Positions 1 through 6,907 of a DNA stretch of 11,501 nt are shown here, in pieces (the stretch's first letter is position 1; each line of letters opens with the position of its first letter). Both the position numbers and the translations under genes were made by a program. This DNA comes from Candidatus Omnitrophota bacterium (GTDB lineage Bacteria; Omnitrophota; Koll11; Tantalellales; Tantalellaceae): NCBI GenBank assembly GCA_015231715.1, contig JADGBB010000037.1, positions 1 to 11,501 on the forward strand, written 5' to 3'. Under the pieces are notes generated by a model. That model saw only the letters and a list, made by a program, of their open reading frames with translations, did no database searches and was not told the DNA's origin.

Positions 1-95
1 GATGGACGCAGAAACTTTTTAATAAGAGTGTGATGCATAATAGCATGAATGTTGTTGTTAGTTCGCAATGTGAACGAATGGACAGGTTTATTTAC

Positions 96-132
96 TTGAC
101 GTGTGCCTCTTTATGGGTGACCCCATTTATTA
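96..132. repeat. 37-bp direct repeat, copy 1
   Basis: This 37-base unit is repeated without mismatch at 168-204. It contains the near-palindrome GGGTGACCC followed by CATTTATTA. The copies start 72 bp apart. A shorter relative of the core lies between them at 151-169. Copy 1 lies downstream of the stop codon of the DUF1295 gene. From memory, GGGGTCA-core motifs of this type recur in intergenic DNA of many bacteria near REP-associated tyrosine transposases; no transposase is in this window. Confidence 0.9.
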
Positions 133-142
133 TGCATTTATT

Positions 143-958
143 CTATTTACGGGTCTGACCCCATTTATTGACGTGTGCCTCTTTATGGGTGACCCCATTT
201 ATTAAAGGGAAAAATGGACTTGTCTTTCTTTTATATTCCTGAAAGTCCTTGTTATCCTTATATCTTTTTTCAAGCATAGGTATTCCAGATACGCAAAGCA
301 GCAGGTATGTTATAGCCAGAGGACTAAAAATACCAAATACACCCTTTGTTGACGATAAAGTGATAATAAATATGCCCCACCACATTGTAACTTCTCCGAA
401 ATAATTTGGATGTCTTGTATATTTCCAGAGACCTTTATTCATTATCTTGCCTTTATTACCCGGGTCTTTTAAAAACACCGCCAGCTGATAATCCCCTAAT
501 GCCTCAAAAACAAAACCTGTGATCCAGATGAGGATTCCCGCTATATCAAGCAAACTTAATTCACTCCCCGGATAAAGATAGTTGATATACACCGGAGAAA
601 CAATAATAAGCATTATGATTCCCTGCAGAATATACACCTGAAGAAAAGACCTAAAATAAAAAAACTTACCCCATTCTTCGCGCCATTTAGCATAACGAGG
701 ATCTTCTGCTTTTGATCTATTCCTTATTAAAACATGAAGGGCCAATCTTGTTCCCCATATGAGCACAAGAGACGAAACTATTAATTCTCTCGCGTTATGT
801 CCTCCAAGTGTCAAATAACAATACGCGGTAACGATCATAAAACTTAAACCCCAGGATATATCCGCTACGTCATTTCTTTTTATTATGATCGAGATCGCAA
901 ACCATATGATTGAATTAAGTAGAACTATCAGCAAAAGCGCAGGTAATATATTTATCAT
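143..958 (-). CDS. DUF1295 family membrane protein (steroid 5-alpha-reductase/ICMT-like)
   Basis: A polytopic membrane protein of 271 residues. The conserved motif is RHPNYFGE at residues 182-189, preceded by DYQLxxFxKDPxNKGKxxxxGLWKYT. This is the cofactor-binding C-terminal signature of DUF1295 and related steroid 5-alpha-reductase/isoprenylcysteine methyltransferase folds. Relatives reduce C=C bonds or transfer methyl groups in lipids; the exact reaction here is unknown. The start at 958 is chosen over an in-frame start at 997 because GGAG (965-968) sits 6 nt upstream and the family normally begins with a hydrophobic helix (INILPALLLIVLL). The gene begins 1 nt after the stop of the DUF2177 gene, so it is the last gene of the operon. 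The family normally ends soon after a TSPFFPxx motif; here about 19 extra residues are encoded by the repeats at 151-204, so the native stop appears to have been displaced. Confidence 0.88.
   Translation of the reverse strand: MINILPALLLIVLLNSIIWFAISIIIKRNDVADISWGLSFMIVTAYCYLTLGGHNARELIVSSLVLIWGTRLALHVLIRNRSKAEDPRYAKWREEWGKFFYFRSFLQVYILQGIIMLIIVSPVYINYLYPGSELSLLDIAGILIWITGFVFEALGDYQLAVFLKDPGNKGKIMNKGLWKYTRHPNYFGEVTMWWGIFIITLSSTKGVFGIFSPLAITYLLLCVSGIPMLEKRYKDNKDFQEYKRKTSPFFPLINGVTHKEAHVNKWGQTRK
151..169. repeat. Variant core repeat GGGTCTGACCCCATTTATT
   Basis: This 19-base segment has the same core as the 37-bp repeats on either side, with two extra bases in the middle: GGGTC-T-GACCC is a perfect 5-bp inverted repeat with a 1-nt centre, followed by CCATTTATT as in the neighbours. 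It is translated on the minus strand as part of the last seven residues (KWGQTRK) of the DUF1295 protein. Confidence 0.75.
168..204. repeat. 37-bp direct repeat, copy 2, inside a gene's 3' end
   Basis: This copy is identical to 96-132. Unlike copy 1 it is inside an open reading frame: the minus-strand DUF1295 gene reads through it, and it encodes about a dozen C-terminal residues (NGVTHKEAHVN region). The segment ATTTATTGACGT at 163-174, spanning the start of this copy, is also present in reverse complement at 8353-8364 in another intergenic repeat, which links the two repeat types. Confidence 0.9.
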
Positions 959-959
959 T

Positions 960-1364
960 TTATACTCCGATCTTTCTGAATATGTGGTATCCTGCAAAAC
1001 TAACTATCGATGAAAGAATTATCCCCCATAAAATATCAATGATCGATATTTTAACAGGCCACTTCTCGAGCGTAGCCAGATTCGTGAGGTCATAAGTAGC
1101 ATATGTAACAAGCCCGAAAAACGCGCCATGTATCAGACTTGTTAATTGTGAACTTGCTCTTATCCCGGGCATAACGGCAAAAAAACAAATTCCCGCTACA
1201 AATATAAAATAGAAGATCATCGCAGCAGCCCAGTTGAAATCTTTTTTCAAAAATCCGCTGAGTTCGTTATAGTAAAGTTCTTTTCCTAAAAATCCCAGCC
1301 AAACAATATCTACAACAAAAAACACCAGAAAAGTAAGAATATACGCGAAAAACATATTCTTCAT
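960..1364 (-). CDS. DUF2177 family membrane protein
   Basis: A 134-residue protein of about four hydrophobic segments. It begins with a helix containing the family hallmark DxxWLGFxGKxxYxxxLxGFL (residues about 19-40) and carries the HGAxFGxxTYATYDLTNLATL segment in the middle, which identifies DUF2177. Biochemical function is unknown; an inner-membrane location follows from the sequence. The ATG overlaps the stop of the DUF1365-methyltransferase gene (ATGA, 1361-1364). A strong AAGGAGG (1372-1378) lies 7 nt upstream, so the start is well supported. From family knowledge, DUF2177 proteins are often encoded beside DUF1365, CFA-synthase-like and DUF1295 genes, so a role in the same lipid pathway is likely, perhaps as a membrane partner. 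That role is inference. Confidence 0.88.
   Translation of the reverse strand: MKNMFFAYILTFLVFFVVDIVWLGFLGKELYYNELSGFLKKDFNWAAAMIFYFIFVAGICFFAVMPGIRASSQLTSLIHGAFFGLVTYATYDLTNLATLEKWPVKISIIDILWGIILSSIVSFAGYHIFRKIGV
965..968 (-). promoter_or_regulatory. Ribosome binding site of the DUF1295 gene
   Basis: GGAG on the minus strand, 6 nt before the ATG at 958 and inside the 3' end of the preceding gene. It decides the start of the DUF1295 gene and supports coupling to the upstream gene. Confidence 0.65.
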
Positions 1365-3337
1365 TTTTTTGCCTCCTTTTTCACAAAAGATATCTGAAGA
1401 TCCGATAAATATTTAGATGCAAAAGCCGCTTCGCAGTAAGTAAAATAATATATCCATTTTCTGAAAAACTCGTCATCGTAACCCATGCCGTATATTTTTT
1501 GTCTGTTTTTCTCAAAACGTCTTTTCCATTCTTTAAGTGTTAAGGCATAGCTATCTGCCACATTTTCCATACCACACAACTTAAGTGAGGTATGCTTTTC
1601 CGTCACTCTTTTTATTTCTTTTAAAGAAAGTAAATGTCCTCCGGGGAATATATGCTTTTGTATCCAATCGCAGCTTTTCATGTATTCATCGTATTTATCA
1701 TCGGGAATGGTTATGACTTGATACACAGCTCTCCCCCCGTCTTTTAGAAGCCTATCGCATTTTGTGAAATACTCAGGAAGAAATTCATGCCCAACGGCCT
1801 CAAGCATCTCGATGGATATAATTTTATCATAATCTCCTTCTATATCCCTGTAATCACATAGTTTTACCTCAACCTTCCCGTTCAATCCTTCTTCATTTAT
1901 AAGCTCTTTCACGTGATTGTACTGTTCGGTTGAAACTGTTATTGTAGTAACTCGGCATTTAATTTTTTTTGCAATACCCGCGGCCATCGCTCCCCACCCT
2001 GATCCTATCTCAAGAACATGTTCTCCTTCTTTTATATCAGCCATCTTGATAATGCGGTTTATCTTATTTTCCTGGGCGGCTTCAAGAGTTTCATCCTGCG
2101 ATCCATATACCGCCGAAGAATACTGCATACCCTTATCTAAGAACAGGCGGAATAAATCATTGCTTATATCGTAATGTTCGCTGATATTGGACCTGGCATT
2201 TTTTCGGGTATTCTTTCTTGCTCTGTGTTTAACTACATCTGCGAAATAGTTGAAAACACGGAACTTTTTCAGCTGTTTATCTATTTCTTCCAGGTTTTCG
2301 ATCATGATCGTCATAAGCGTAAAAAGATCTTCGGTATCCCATGTTTTTTCAACATATGCCTCGCCGAACCCTATATCACCGAAAAGGCCGGTTTGAAGGA
2401 AGAACCAATAACGCTTTACTTTTAGTTGAGCTTTTTTAACGTCTTGAGTATCGCCAAATATCTTCTTTTCGCCTGAAGGCAAAACTACTTCTATGCACCC
2501 TTTCTTAATAACCGAAAGCAATTCAAAAAATCTTCTCATAAAAAACCGCTCTATGGCATCCGGATGTTTTTCCAATAAGACACCTGTTCCTGAAGGCTGA
2601 GCTTTGGGTACTACTCGAAGTTTTTTTCCCAGCCATAAAATGAACCCATGCACATAAATAATAAGCATAACAAGTAAAGTCATAAAAGACATGGTACTCA
2701 TCGCTCGTCCCATAGAATATGGTGTTATAGCCTCCCCTACACCTTCCATCTTTACGGTTATCACACCCTTATCTTTTATCTTGTACTTGATCAATATCTT
2801 AAGATCTTTACCGATATCGGTAAAATACAGCTCATAATACCCTTCGATATCATTAAAAGGAGTAATGTACATATTCTTGTTCTGTTTAAAGCCGTACTTG
2901 TAACCTTTTTGTGAAAGAATAGATTCTTTAAGCAGATATAGATATCTTTCCCCGTGGGTATTATTAACTTCAACAGCAATGCAAATAAGATCGCCTGCGG
3001 CATCATGGCAATAATAAAAACCGGCCGGATTAAAACCCATGCCAAGAACTTTAGGCCATGTGATAACTGTTATCCTGCATATTTTGTCTGTTTGAACTTC
3101 ATTTGAAATCAGCCCTATCAGTTTTTCTTTTATACTTCCTTTGACCGGGTTCAATTTATCTTTATCGTTTATTGAGAAAAGATTGAAATTGTTATAAGAA
3201 AAAAACCTGTACTTGCTATCTATATTTTCCAGTTCGTCCAGATCAAAAGCATAAAAGTAAAAAGGATAATCAAATCCATGTTTAGCCGGATACATCCTAA
3301 AATGATCAATATGCCCTTTATAAACAAGAGAATTCAA
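1361..3337 (-). CDS. DUF1365 / cyclopropane-fatty-acyl-synthase-like methyltransferase fusion
   Basis: A 658-residue two-domain protein. Residues 1-245 are DUF1365: start MNSLVYKGHIDH, FDLDEL at 31-36, NPAGFYYCHD at 103-112, EVNNTHGER at 123-131, closing hydrophobic helix about 213-237. Residues 255-658 match CFA synthase, including the N-terminal lipid-binding part, HYDISNDLFRLFLDKGMQYS (388-407) and SAM motif VLEIGSGWG (441-449). The expected reaction is SAM-dependent methylation at a double bond of a membrane acyl chain. Compared from memory with E. coli Cfa, bicarbonate-site Cys139, His266 and Tyr317 correspond to Ser408, Gln540 and Lys605, while Glu239 is kept as Glu513; this resembles the CFA paralogues of FAD/DUF1365 clusters. 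DUF1365 is usually a separate gene. The start codon is TTG, overlapping the upstream stop (TTGA, 3334-3337), with GGGGG 7 nt upstream. No nearby ATG fits the family N-terminus. Confidence 0.92.
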   Translation of the reverse strand: MNSLVYKGHIDHFRMYPAKHGFDYPFYFYAFDLDELENIDSKYRFFSYNNFNLFSINDKDKLNPVKGSIKEKLIGLISNEVQTDKICRITVITWPKVLGMGFNPAGFYYCHDAAGDLICIAVEVNNTHGERYLYLLKESILSQKGYKYGFKQNKNMYITPFNDIEGYYELYFTDIGKDLKILIKYKIKDKGVITVKMEGVGEAITPYSMGRAMSTMSFMTLLVMLIIYVHGFILWLGKKLRVVPKAQPSGTGVLLEKHPDAIERFFMRRFFELLSVIKKGCIEVVLPSGEKKIFGDTQDVKKAQLKVKRYWFFLQTGLFGDIGFGEAYVEKTWDTEDLFTLMTIMIENLEEIDKQLKKFRVFNYFADVVKHRARKNTRKNARSNISEHYDISNDLFRLFLDKGMQYSSAVYGSQDETLEAAQENKINRIIKMADIKEGEHVLEIGSGWGAMAAGIAKKIKCRVTTITVSTEQYNHVKELINEEGLNGKVEVKLCDYRDIEGDYDKIISIEMLEAVGHEFLPEYFTKCDRLLKDGGRAVYQVITIPDDKYDEYMKSCDWIQKHIFPGGHLLSLKEIKRVTEKHTSLKLCGMENVADSYALTLKEWKRRFEKNRQKIYGMGYDDEFFRKWIYYFTYCEAAFASKYLSDLQISFVKKEAKK

Positions 3338-4590
3338 AGACTTGCCCCCAGATCCTTCAAAGATTCAACCGAAGACCTTATACCGTCCTCATGAAATCCA
3401 TACCCGAAATAACTGCCGCAAAAATAAGTGTTTTTTACTCCGTTAAGCTTTTGTAGTTCTTTCTGTGTTTCCATACTTTCGAAGGTATATTGCGGATGTT
3501 CATATACTGTTTCAAATATTTTTTTATCCTCTTTTATCTGCCTGCTTTGGTTCAAAGAAACAAAATAATTATCAGTTCCGATAAATTTCTGCAGCCTGTT
3601 CATGTAATACGTAACATTGACTCTACCCGCGCCTTCTTCGGGAACATTCCTGTAATTCCAGGAAGCCCATGCCCTTTTGAACGGCGGCATCAGCGCGTCA
3701 TCATTATGCAGGACTGTATCATTCTTGGAATAAGTCCACTTGCCCAAAAGTCTTTTTTCATCGGGAGTAGGATCCTTAAGCATAGAAATCGCCTGATCGG
3801 CATGCACAGCTATAACGGCTTTATCAAAATCATGAATATCTCCGTTTTCAAGAAATACTTTTACTTTATCCCCTCTTGATACGCCCGTAACTCCTATGCC
3901 TTTCAAGATCTTACCGCTAAAAATATTTTTAAAATATTCTATGTAACTGCTTGATCCGCCGTCGATAGTTTTCCACTTAGGCCCTTTATTGACATCAAGA
4001 AGACCATGATTGTTAAAAAATCTTAAAAAAGAATCGCACGGAAAAGAAGATATTTCTTTGTCAGGACTGGACCAAATAGCTGCAGCCATAGGATAAAGAT
4101 ATTTTTTGCGAAAAAATTCACCATAGCCATAATTATCTATGTATTCGCCAAGTGTTTTCTCTTTGGTATTACCTTTGACAATATCCTTTTTAGCGTTTTC
4201 GTTAAAAGCGGATATATCTTTTACTAAACCATAAAACTTAGCGTTAAAAATATTGCTTCTTTGGGCAAATAGACCATTCCACAGATCGCTTGAATAGTAA
4301 AAAAGCGGATTATTTTCATGGTAGCTAAAAGACATATCTGAATCTACGTAAGAAACACCTAATTTTTTTATGAACTTGCAGAAATTAGGATATGTTTTTT
4401 CATTAAATACTATAAACCCTGTATCTACAGCTATTTTCTTTCCGGTGAGTGGGTCTTCCTTTTTAAAAGTATGAGTGTGTCCGCCCAATCTCGGGCGTTT
4501 TTCTATAAGAGTAACATCGTACTTCCCGTCCAGCATATAAGCCGCGCTTATACCGCTGATCCCCGAACCAATAACTGCTATTTTCTGCAT
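3334..4590 (-). CDS. FAD/NAD(P)-binding amine-oxidase-like oxidoreductase
   Basis: A 418-residue flavoprotein of the NAD(P)-binding Rossmann/amine oxidase superfamily. The dinucleotide motif GSGISG is at residues 8-13, followed by EKRPRLGGHTHTF, the family GGHTHT signature. The C-terminus has GSYFGYGFHEDGIRSS, which closes the flavin site. This family is regularly encoded just before DUF1365 and CFA-synthase-like genes, and the same type of FAD domain is fused to the methyltransferase in plant cyclopropane synthases. It probably acts on the same acyl chain, as an oxidase, desaturase, isomerase or reductase; which one cannot be read from sequence. A start at 4641 would add 17 residues before the Rossmann strand. 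4590 is preferred because AGGGAG (4599-4604) lies 8 nt upstream and MQKIAVIGSG matches the family. It is the first gene of the operon. Confidence 0.92.
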   Translation of the reverse strand: MQKIAVIGSGISGISAAYMLDGKYDVTLIEKRPRLGGHTHTFKKEDPLTGKKIAVDTGFIVFNEKTYPNFCKFIKKLGVSYVDSDMSFSYHENNPLFYYSSDLWNGLFAQRSNIFNAKFYGLVKDISAFNENAKKDIVKGNTKEKTLGEYIDNYGYGEFFRKKYLYPMAAAIWSSPDKEISSFPCDSFLRFFNNHGLLDVNKGPKWKTIDGGSSSYIEYFKNIFSGKILKGIGVTGVSRGDKVKVFLENGDIHDFDKAVIAVHADQAISMLKDPTPDEKRLLGKWTYSKNDTVLHNDDALMPPFKRAWASWNYRNVPEEGAGRVNVTYYMNRLQKFIGTDNYFVSLNQSRQIKEDKKIFETVYEHPQYTFESMETQKELQKLNGVKNTYFCGSYFGYGFHEDGIRSSVESLKDLGASL

Positions 4591-4594
4591 ATTC

Positions 4595-4623
4595 TCGACT
4601 CCCTGGTTTATTTGTACTATAAT
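4595..4623 (+). promoter_or_regulatory. Putative sigma-70-like promoter for the radical SAM gene
   Basis: TCGACT (4595-4600, 4 of 6 matches to TTGACA), 17 bp, then a perfect TATAAT (4618-4623). It would start transcription near 4630 and give a leader of about 30 nt before the ATG at 4662. Its -10 coincides with the proposed -10 of the opposite operon. Confidence 0.45.
4599..4604 (-). promoter_or_regulatory. Ribosome binding site of the FAD oxidoreductase
   Basis: AGGGAG on the minus strand, 8 nt before the ATG at 4590. It decides the start in favour of MQKIAVIGSG. It overlaps the proposed -35 of the divergent radical SAM promoter on the other strand. Confidence 0.6.
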
Positions 4624-4647
4624 AACAAAAAGGATGATCAATTAAAA
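4619..4647 (-). promoter_or_regulatory. Putative promoter for the lipid operon
   Basis: Read on the minus strand: TTTTAA (4642-4647, weak -35), 17 bp, TATTAT (4619-4624, 5 of 6). It would give a leader of about 20 nt containing the AGGGAG site. The -35 is poor, so the call rests mainly on the -10 and on the short divergent gap. Confidence 0.3.
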
Positions 4648-4661
4648 CAAATAATAATACA

Positions 4662-6272
4662 ATGTCTAAAAAAGTACTTTTAACTAGTGTTTTCGGTCCA
4701 TACGCCCAGGATGACAAATATGGAAGCCGCTCTATAAACCCTATGGAGCTTTTCCACAATCAAGTCACCCGTGTTCAGGGTATTTTCTCTTTGCGAATGT
4801 TTCACCGTTCCTGGGGACTTAATTTCATTAAAGAAAATATCGATGCCCCTTGCGTAATACTGGATTTTCCAAAATTAAAACGTTTTGTCAGGGAGATAAA
4901 AAAAAACAGTTACGATATCATAGGAATATCCTCCATATATGTTAACCTTCGAAAAGTAAAGATCATGTGCCGTCTTGTAAGAAAGTTCTCCCCAAAAAGC
5001 ACTATCGTTGTCGGAGGTCACATAGCAAATACACCCGGAATAGAAAAAATAATAGACGCGGACCGCATAGTAAAAGGTGAAGGTATAAAATGGTTCAGAG
5101 AATTCCTCGGTGAAGATACTTCTAAACCTATAAAACATCCTGCTATGTTCGCTGAAATATCTCCGAAAATTATGGGCATTCCTCTTTTTCAGAGATCAAA
5201 GTCAAATTTTGCTGTACTTATACCGGCTGTAGGTTGTCCTATGGGCTGTAATTTTTGTTCTACATCCCACATGTTCGGAGGCAAAGGCAAGTTCGTAGAT
5301 TTTTTCCCAAAAGCAAAAAGCCTATACGAAACAATTGATTCTATAGCATCCCGCCTTAAAACTAATCGTTTTTTTGTTATGGATGAAAATTTTCTTTTAA
5401 ATAAAACCAAGACACTTAAACTGTTAGACATGATGAAGAAAAACAATAAAAACTGGATATTTTATATTTTTTCTTCCGCAAACGCTTTAAAGCAGTATGA
5501 CATTCAAACTCTTCTTGAGCTTGGTATCTCGTTCATATGGATCGGACTCGAAGGTGAAGACTCGGGATATGAAAAACTGGCTAGTACAGACACCTATGAG
5601 CTTGTTGATAACCTTAGAGCTAACGGTATACATGTACTGGGTTCTACGATAATAGGAATGGATCATCAGGATTCTAGAGACGTTAAGAAGACGATCAATA
5701 ATGCCGTCAAATACAATACGGATTTTCATCAATTTATGCTTTATATGCCCCTGCCTGGAACTCCCCTCTACAATGATTTCATGGGAAAAGACCTTCTATT
5801 CAATGCTAAAAATTTTGACCTGGCCGACGCCCACGGCCAATATAAATTCAATTATAAACATCCCCTTATAGAATCAGGCAAAGAGAACAACCTCCTCTTG
5901 GAAGCATTCAAAATGGATTTTATAAAAAACGGTCCGAGTGTTATACGATTTTTTGAAACTCTTTTGAACGGATGGGAAAAATACTCAAACTCTGAAAACA
6001 AAAGAATACAGGCGATCATAAAAGATAGGGCTGATATTTTTATCCATATTTTACCGGGTCTGATAAAAAGCGTTCAAACTTATTACCGCAAAAACCTTAA
6101 AACTGAATGGCCTCTCGGAAATATACAAAAAAGAGCTTGGTCTCATGCTTCTCCCCTGGACAAGCTAATAGCTCCTTTGATCGGCGCTTGGATAAAAATA
6201 ATGATGGTTTTAGAGACCCGCAGAATATTAAAAGGCCTTGCACCGGAACCCCCAACCTTTTATGAAAGGTAA
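4662..6272 (+). CDS. Cobalamin-binding-domain radical SAM protein
   Basis: A 536-residue protein with the layout of B12-dependent radical SAM enzymes. Residues 1-150 form the B12-binding-like Rossmann region (KVLLTSVFGPYAQDD at the start, YDIIGIS at 84-90, IVVGGH at 115-120, IVKGEG at 136-141). No DxHxxG cobalamin-ligand motif is visible, as in many members. The radical SAM core carries Cys192-x3-Cys196-x2-Cys199 for the 4Fe-4S cluster. It continues with MDENFLL, WIGLEGED, GSTIIGMDH and DFHQFMLYMPLPGTPLY. The family is broad and mostly uncharacterised; members include methylases of unactivated carbons and lipid-modifying enzymes. Divergent placement beside a lipid methylation operon makes a lipid substrate plausible but unproven. 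No Shine-Dalgarno lies at the usual distance; the start is kept because the family N-terminus begins there. Its last 13 bases overlap the convergent chalcone-isomerase-like gene. Confidence 0.9.
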   Translation: MSKKVLLTSVFGPYAQDDKYGSRSINPMELFHNQVTRVQGIFSLRMFHRSWGLNFIKENIDAPCVILDFPKLKRFVREIKKNSYDIIGISSIYVNLRKVKIMCRLVRKFSPKSTIVVGGHIANTPGIEKIIDADRIVKGEGIKWFREFLGEDTSKPIKHPAMFAEISPKIMGIPLFQRSKSNFAVLIPAVGCPMGCNFCSTSHMFGGKGKFVDFFPKAKSLYETIDSIASRLKTNRFFVMDENFLLNKTKTLKLLDMMKKNNKNWIFYIFSSANALKQYDIQTLLELGISFIWIGLEGEDSGYEKLASTDTYELVDNLRANGIHVLGSTIIGMDHQDSRDVKKTINNAVKYNTDFHQFMLYMPLPGTPLYNDFMGKDLLFNAKNFDLADAHGQYKFNYKHPLIESGKENNLLLEAFKMDFIKNGPSVIRFFETLLNGWEKYSNSENKRIQAIIKDRADIFIHILPGLIKSVQTYYRKNLKTEWPLGNIQKRAWSHASPLDKLIAPLIGAWIKIMMVLETRRILKGLAPEPPTFYER

Positions 6273-6874
6273 TTTTTCTGATCTTTTCCTAAAAGTTCGT
6301 TCCTTAATTTTTTACTGATCGGTTTATCGGAAATCCATATCCCAAAATAAGCCTTTTGAAAATCATGCCCTTCGATATTACAAGCGATCTCATCGTTAAA
6401 ATACAAACTTGTACCCCTGCCGGGAATATACTCCATATAATATCTATCACCCTGCTTAACATCTTTCATGGACATATGAAATTTTTCAAGCTTTTCTAAT
6501 AGATCCGCACCCGCTTTAGGAAAACGTTTTTTTATATTTTTGTTTGCAGCCTTAATGATGTTTTCTTTTGCTATCCCGGTATGGTAATGGATATATAGAG
6601 CTTTTTTAACGTCCGCATCGTCCACATTTAGAATGTCTTCGCCTCCGTCTTTCTCAGCGTAAAAAGCCGCTGTATATACATCCATCGCTAGAAACCCTAC
6701 ATGGCCGGCTCCTATTATTGGAACCTCTTCTCCTGAAATTTTTATAGAAGGCAAAAAGCACGTATTTCTTATGCATATAATTTCCTTACTTTTAATATCT
6801 GTACCGGCATAGGTACACTCTCCCATAAAAAAAATTGTGAATAATAAAAAAAAATTAATTAAGTTCTTTCTCAT
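6260..6874 (-). CDS. Secreted chalcone-isomerase-like protein
   Basis: A 204-residue protein with an N-terminal signal peptide: basic MRKN, hydrophobic core at about 6-17, cleavage likely after TYA at residue 23. The mature part has the bacterial chalcone-isomerase-like pattern: GAGHVGFLAMDVYTAAFY after a first strand, then a helical part, YYMEYIPGRGTSLYFND, IEGHDFQKAYFGIWISDKPIS, and LRNELLG at the end. Plant relatives include chalcone isomerases and fatty-acid-binding proteins; the bacterial ones have no firmly known reaction. A periplasmic lipid- or acyl-binding role beside the lipid operon is inference. No lipobox is present: Cys20 is preceded by Gly-Glu. No Shine-Dalgarno is seen before the ATG at 6874. 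The gene starts 42 bp after the sensor gene, on the same strand, so co-transcription is likely. Its 3' end overlaps the radical SAM gene by 13 bp. Confidence 0.85.
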   Translation of the reverse strand: MRKNLINFFLLFTIFFMGECTYAGTDIKSKEIICIRNTCFLPSIKISGEEVPIIGAGHVGFLAMDVYTAAFYAEKDGGEDILNVDDADVKKALYIHYHTGIAKENIIKAANKNIKKRFPKAGADLLEKLEKFHMSMKDVKQGDRYYMEYIPGRGTSLYFNDEIACNIEGHDFQKAYFGIWISDKPISKKLRNELLGKDQKNYLS

Positions 6875-6886
6875 AATGATTTAATT

Positions 6887-6907
6887 AAATAGGATGTGTC
6901 CCTATTT
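6887..6907. repeat. Perfect 7-bp inverted repeat in gene gap
   Basis: AAATAGG (6887-6893), 7-nt loop, CCTATTT (6901-6907). It lies between the sensor gene stop and the chalcone-isomerase-like start. The stem is AT-rich, so any RNA hairpin would be weak. Confidence 0.7.

Noticed and set aside
3..155. Open plus-strand frame at the left edge
   Set aside because: It runs through both non-coding DNA and the repeats, has no family features, and lies opposite the DUF1295 gene end. A short plus-strand tail (DGRRNFLIRV then stop, 1-33) could be the end of a gene to the left but is too short to support.
96..204. CRISPR-like layout: two identical 37-bp repeats separated by 35 bp
   Set aside because: There are only two copies, the would-be spacer contains a variant of the same core (151-169), the second copy is inside a coding frame, and no cas gene is present.
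4591..4641. Longer start (17 extra residues) for the FAD oxidoreductase
   Set aside because: The extension is read from promoter DNA, has no binding site, and displaces the Rossmann strand from the N-terminus. AGGGAG supports 4590.
6812..6817. Lipoprotein cysteine in the chalcone-isomerase-like signal peptide
   Set aside because: Cys20 is preceded by Gly-Glu, which does not fit a lipobox; a TYA cleavage site follows.
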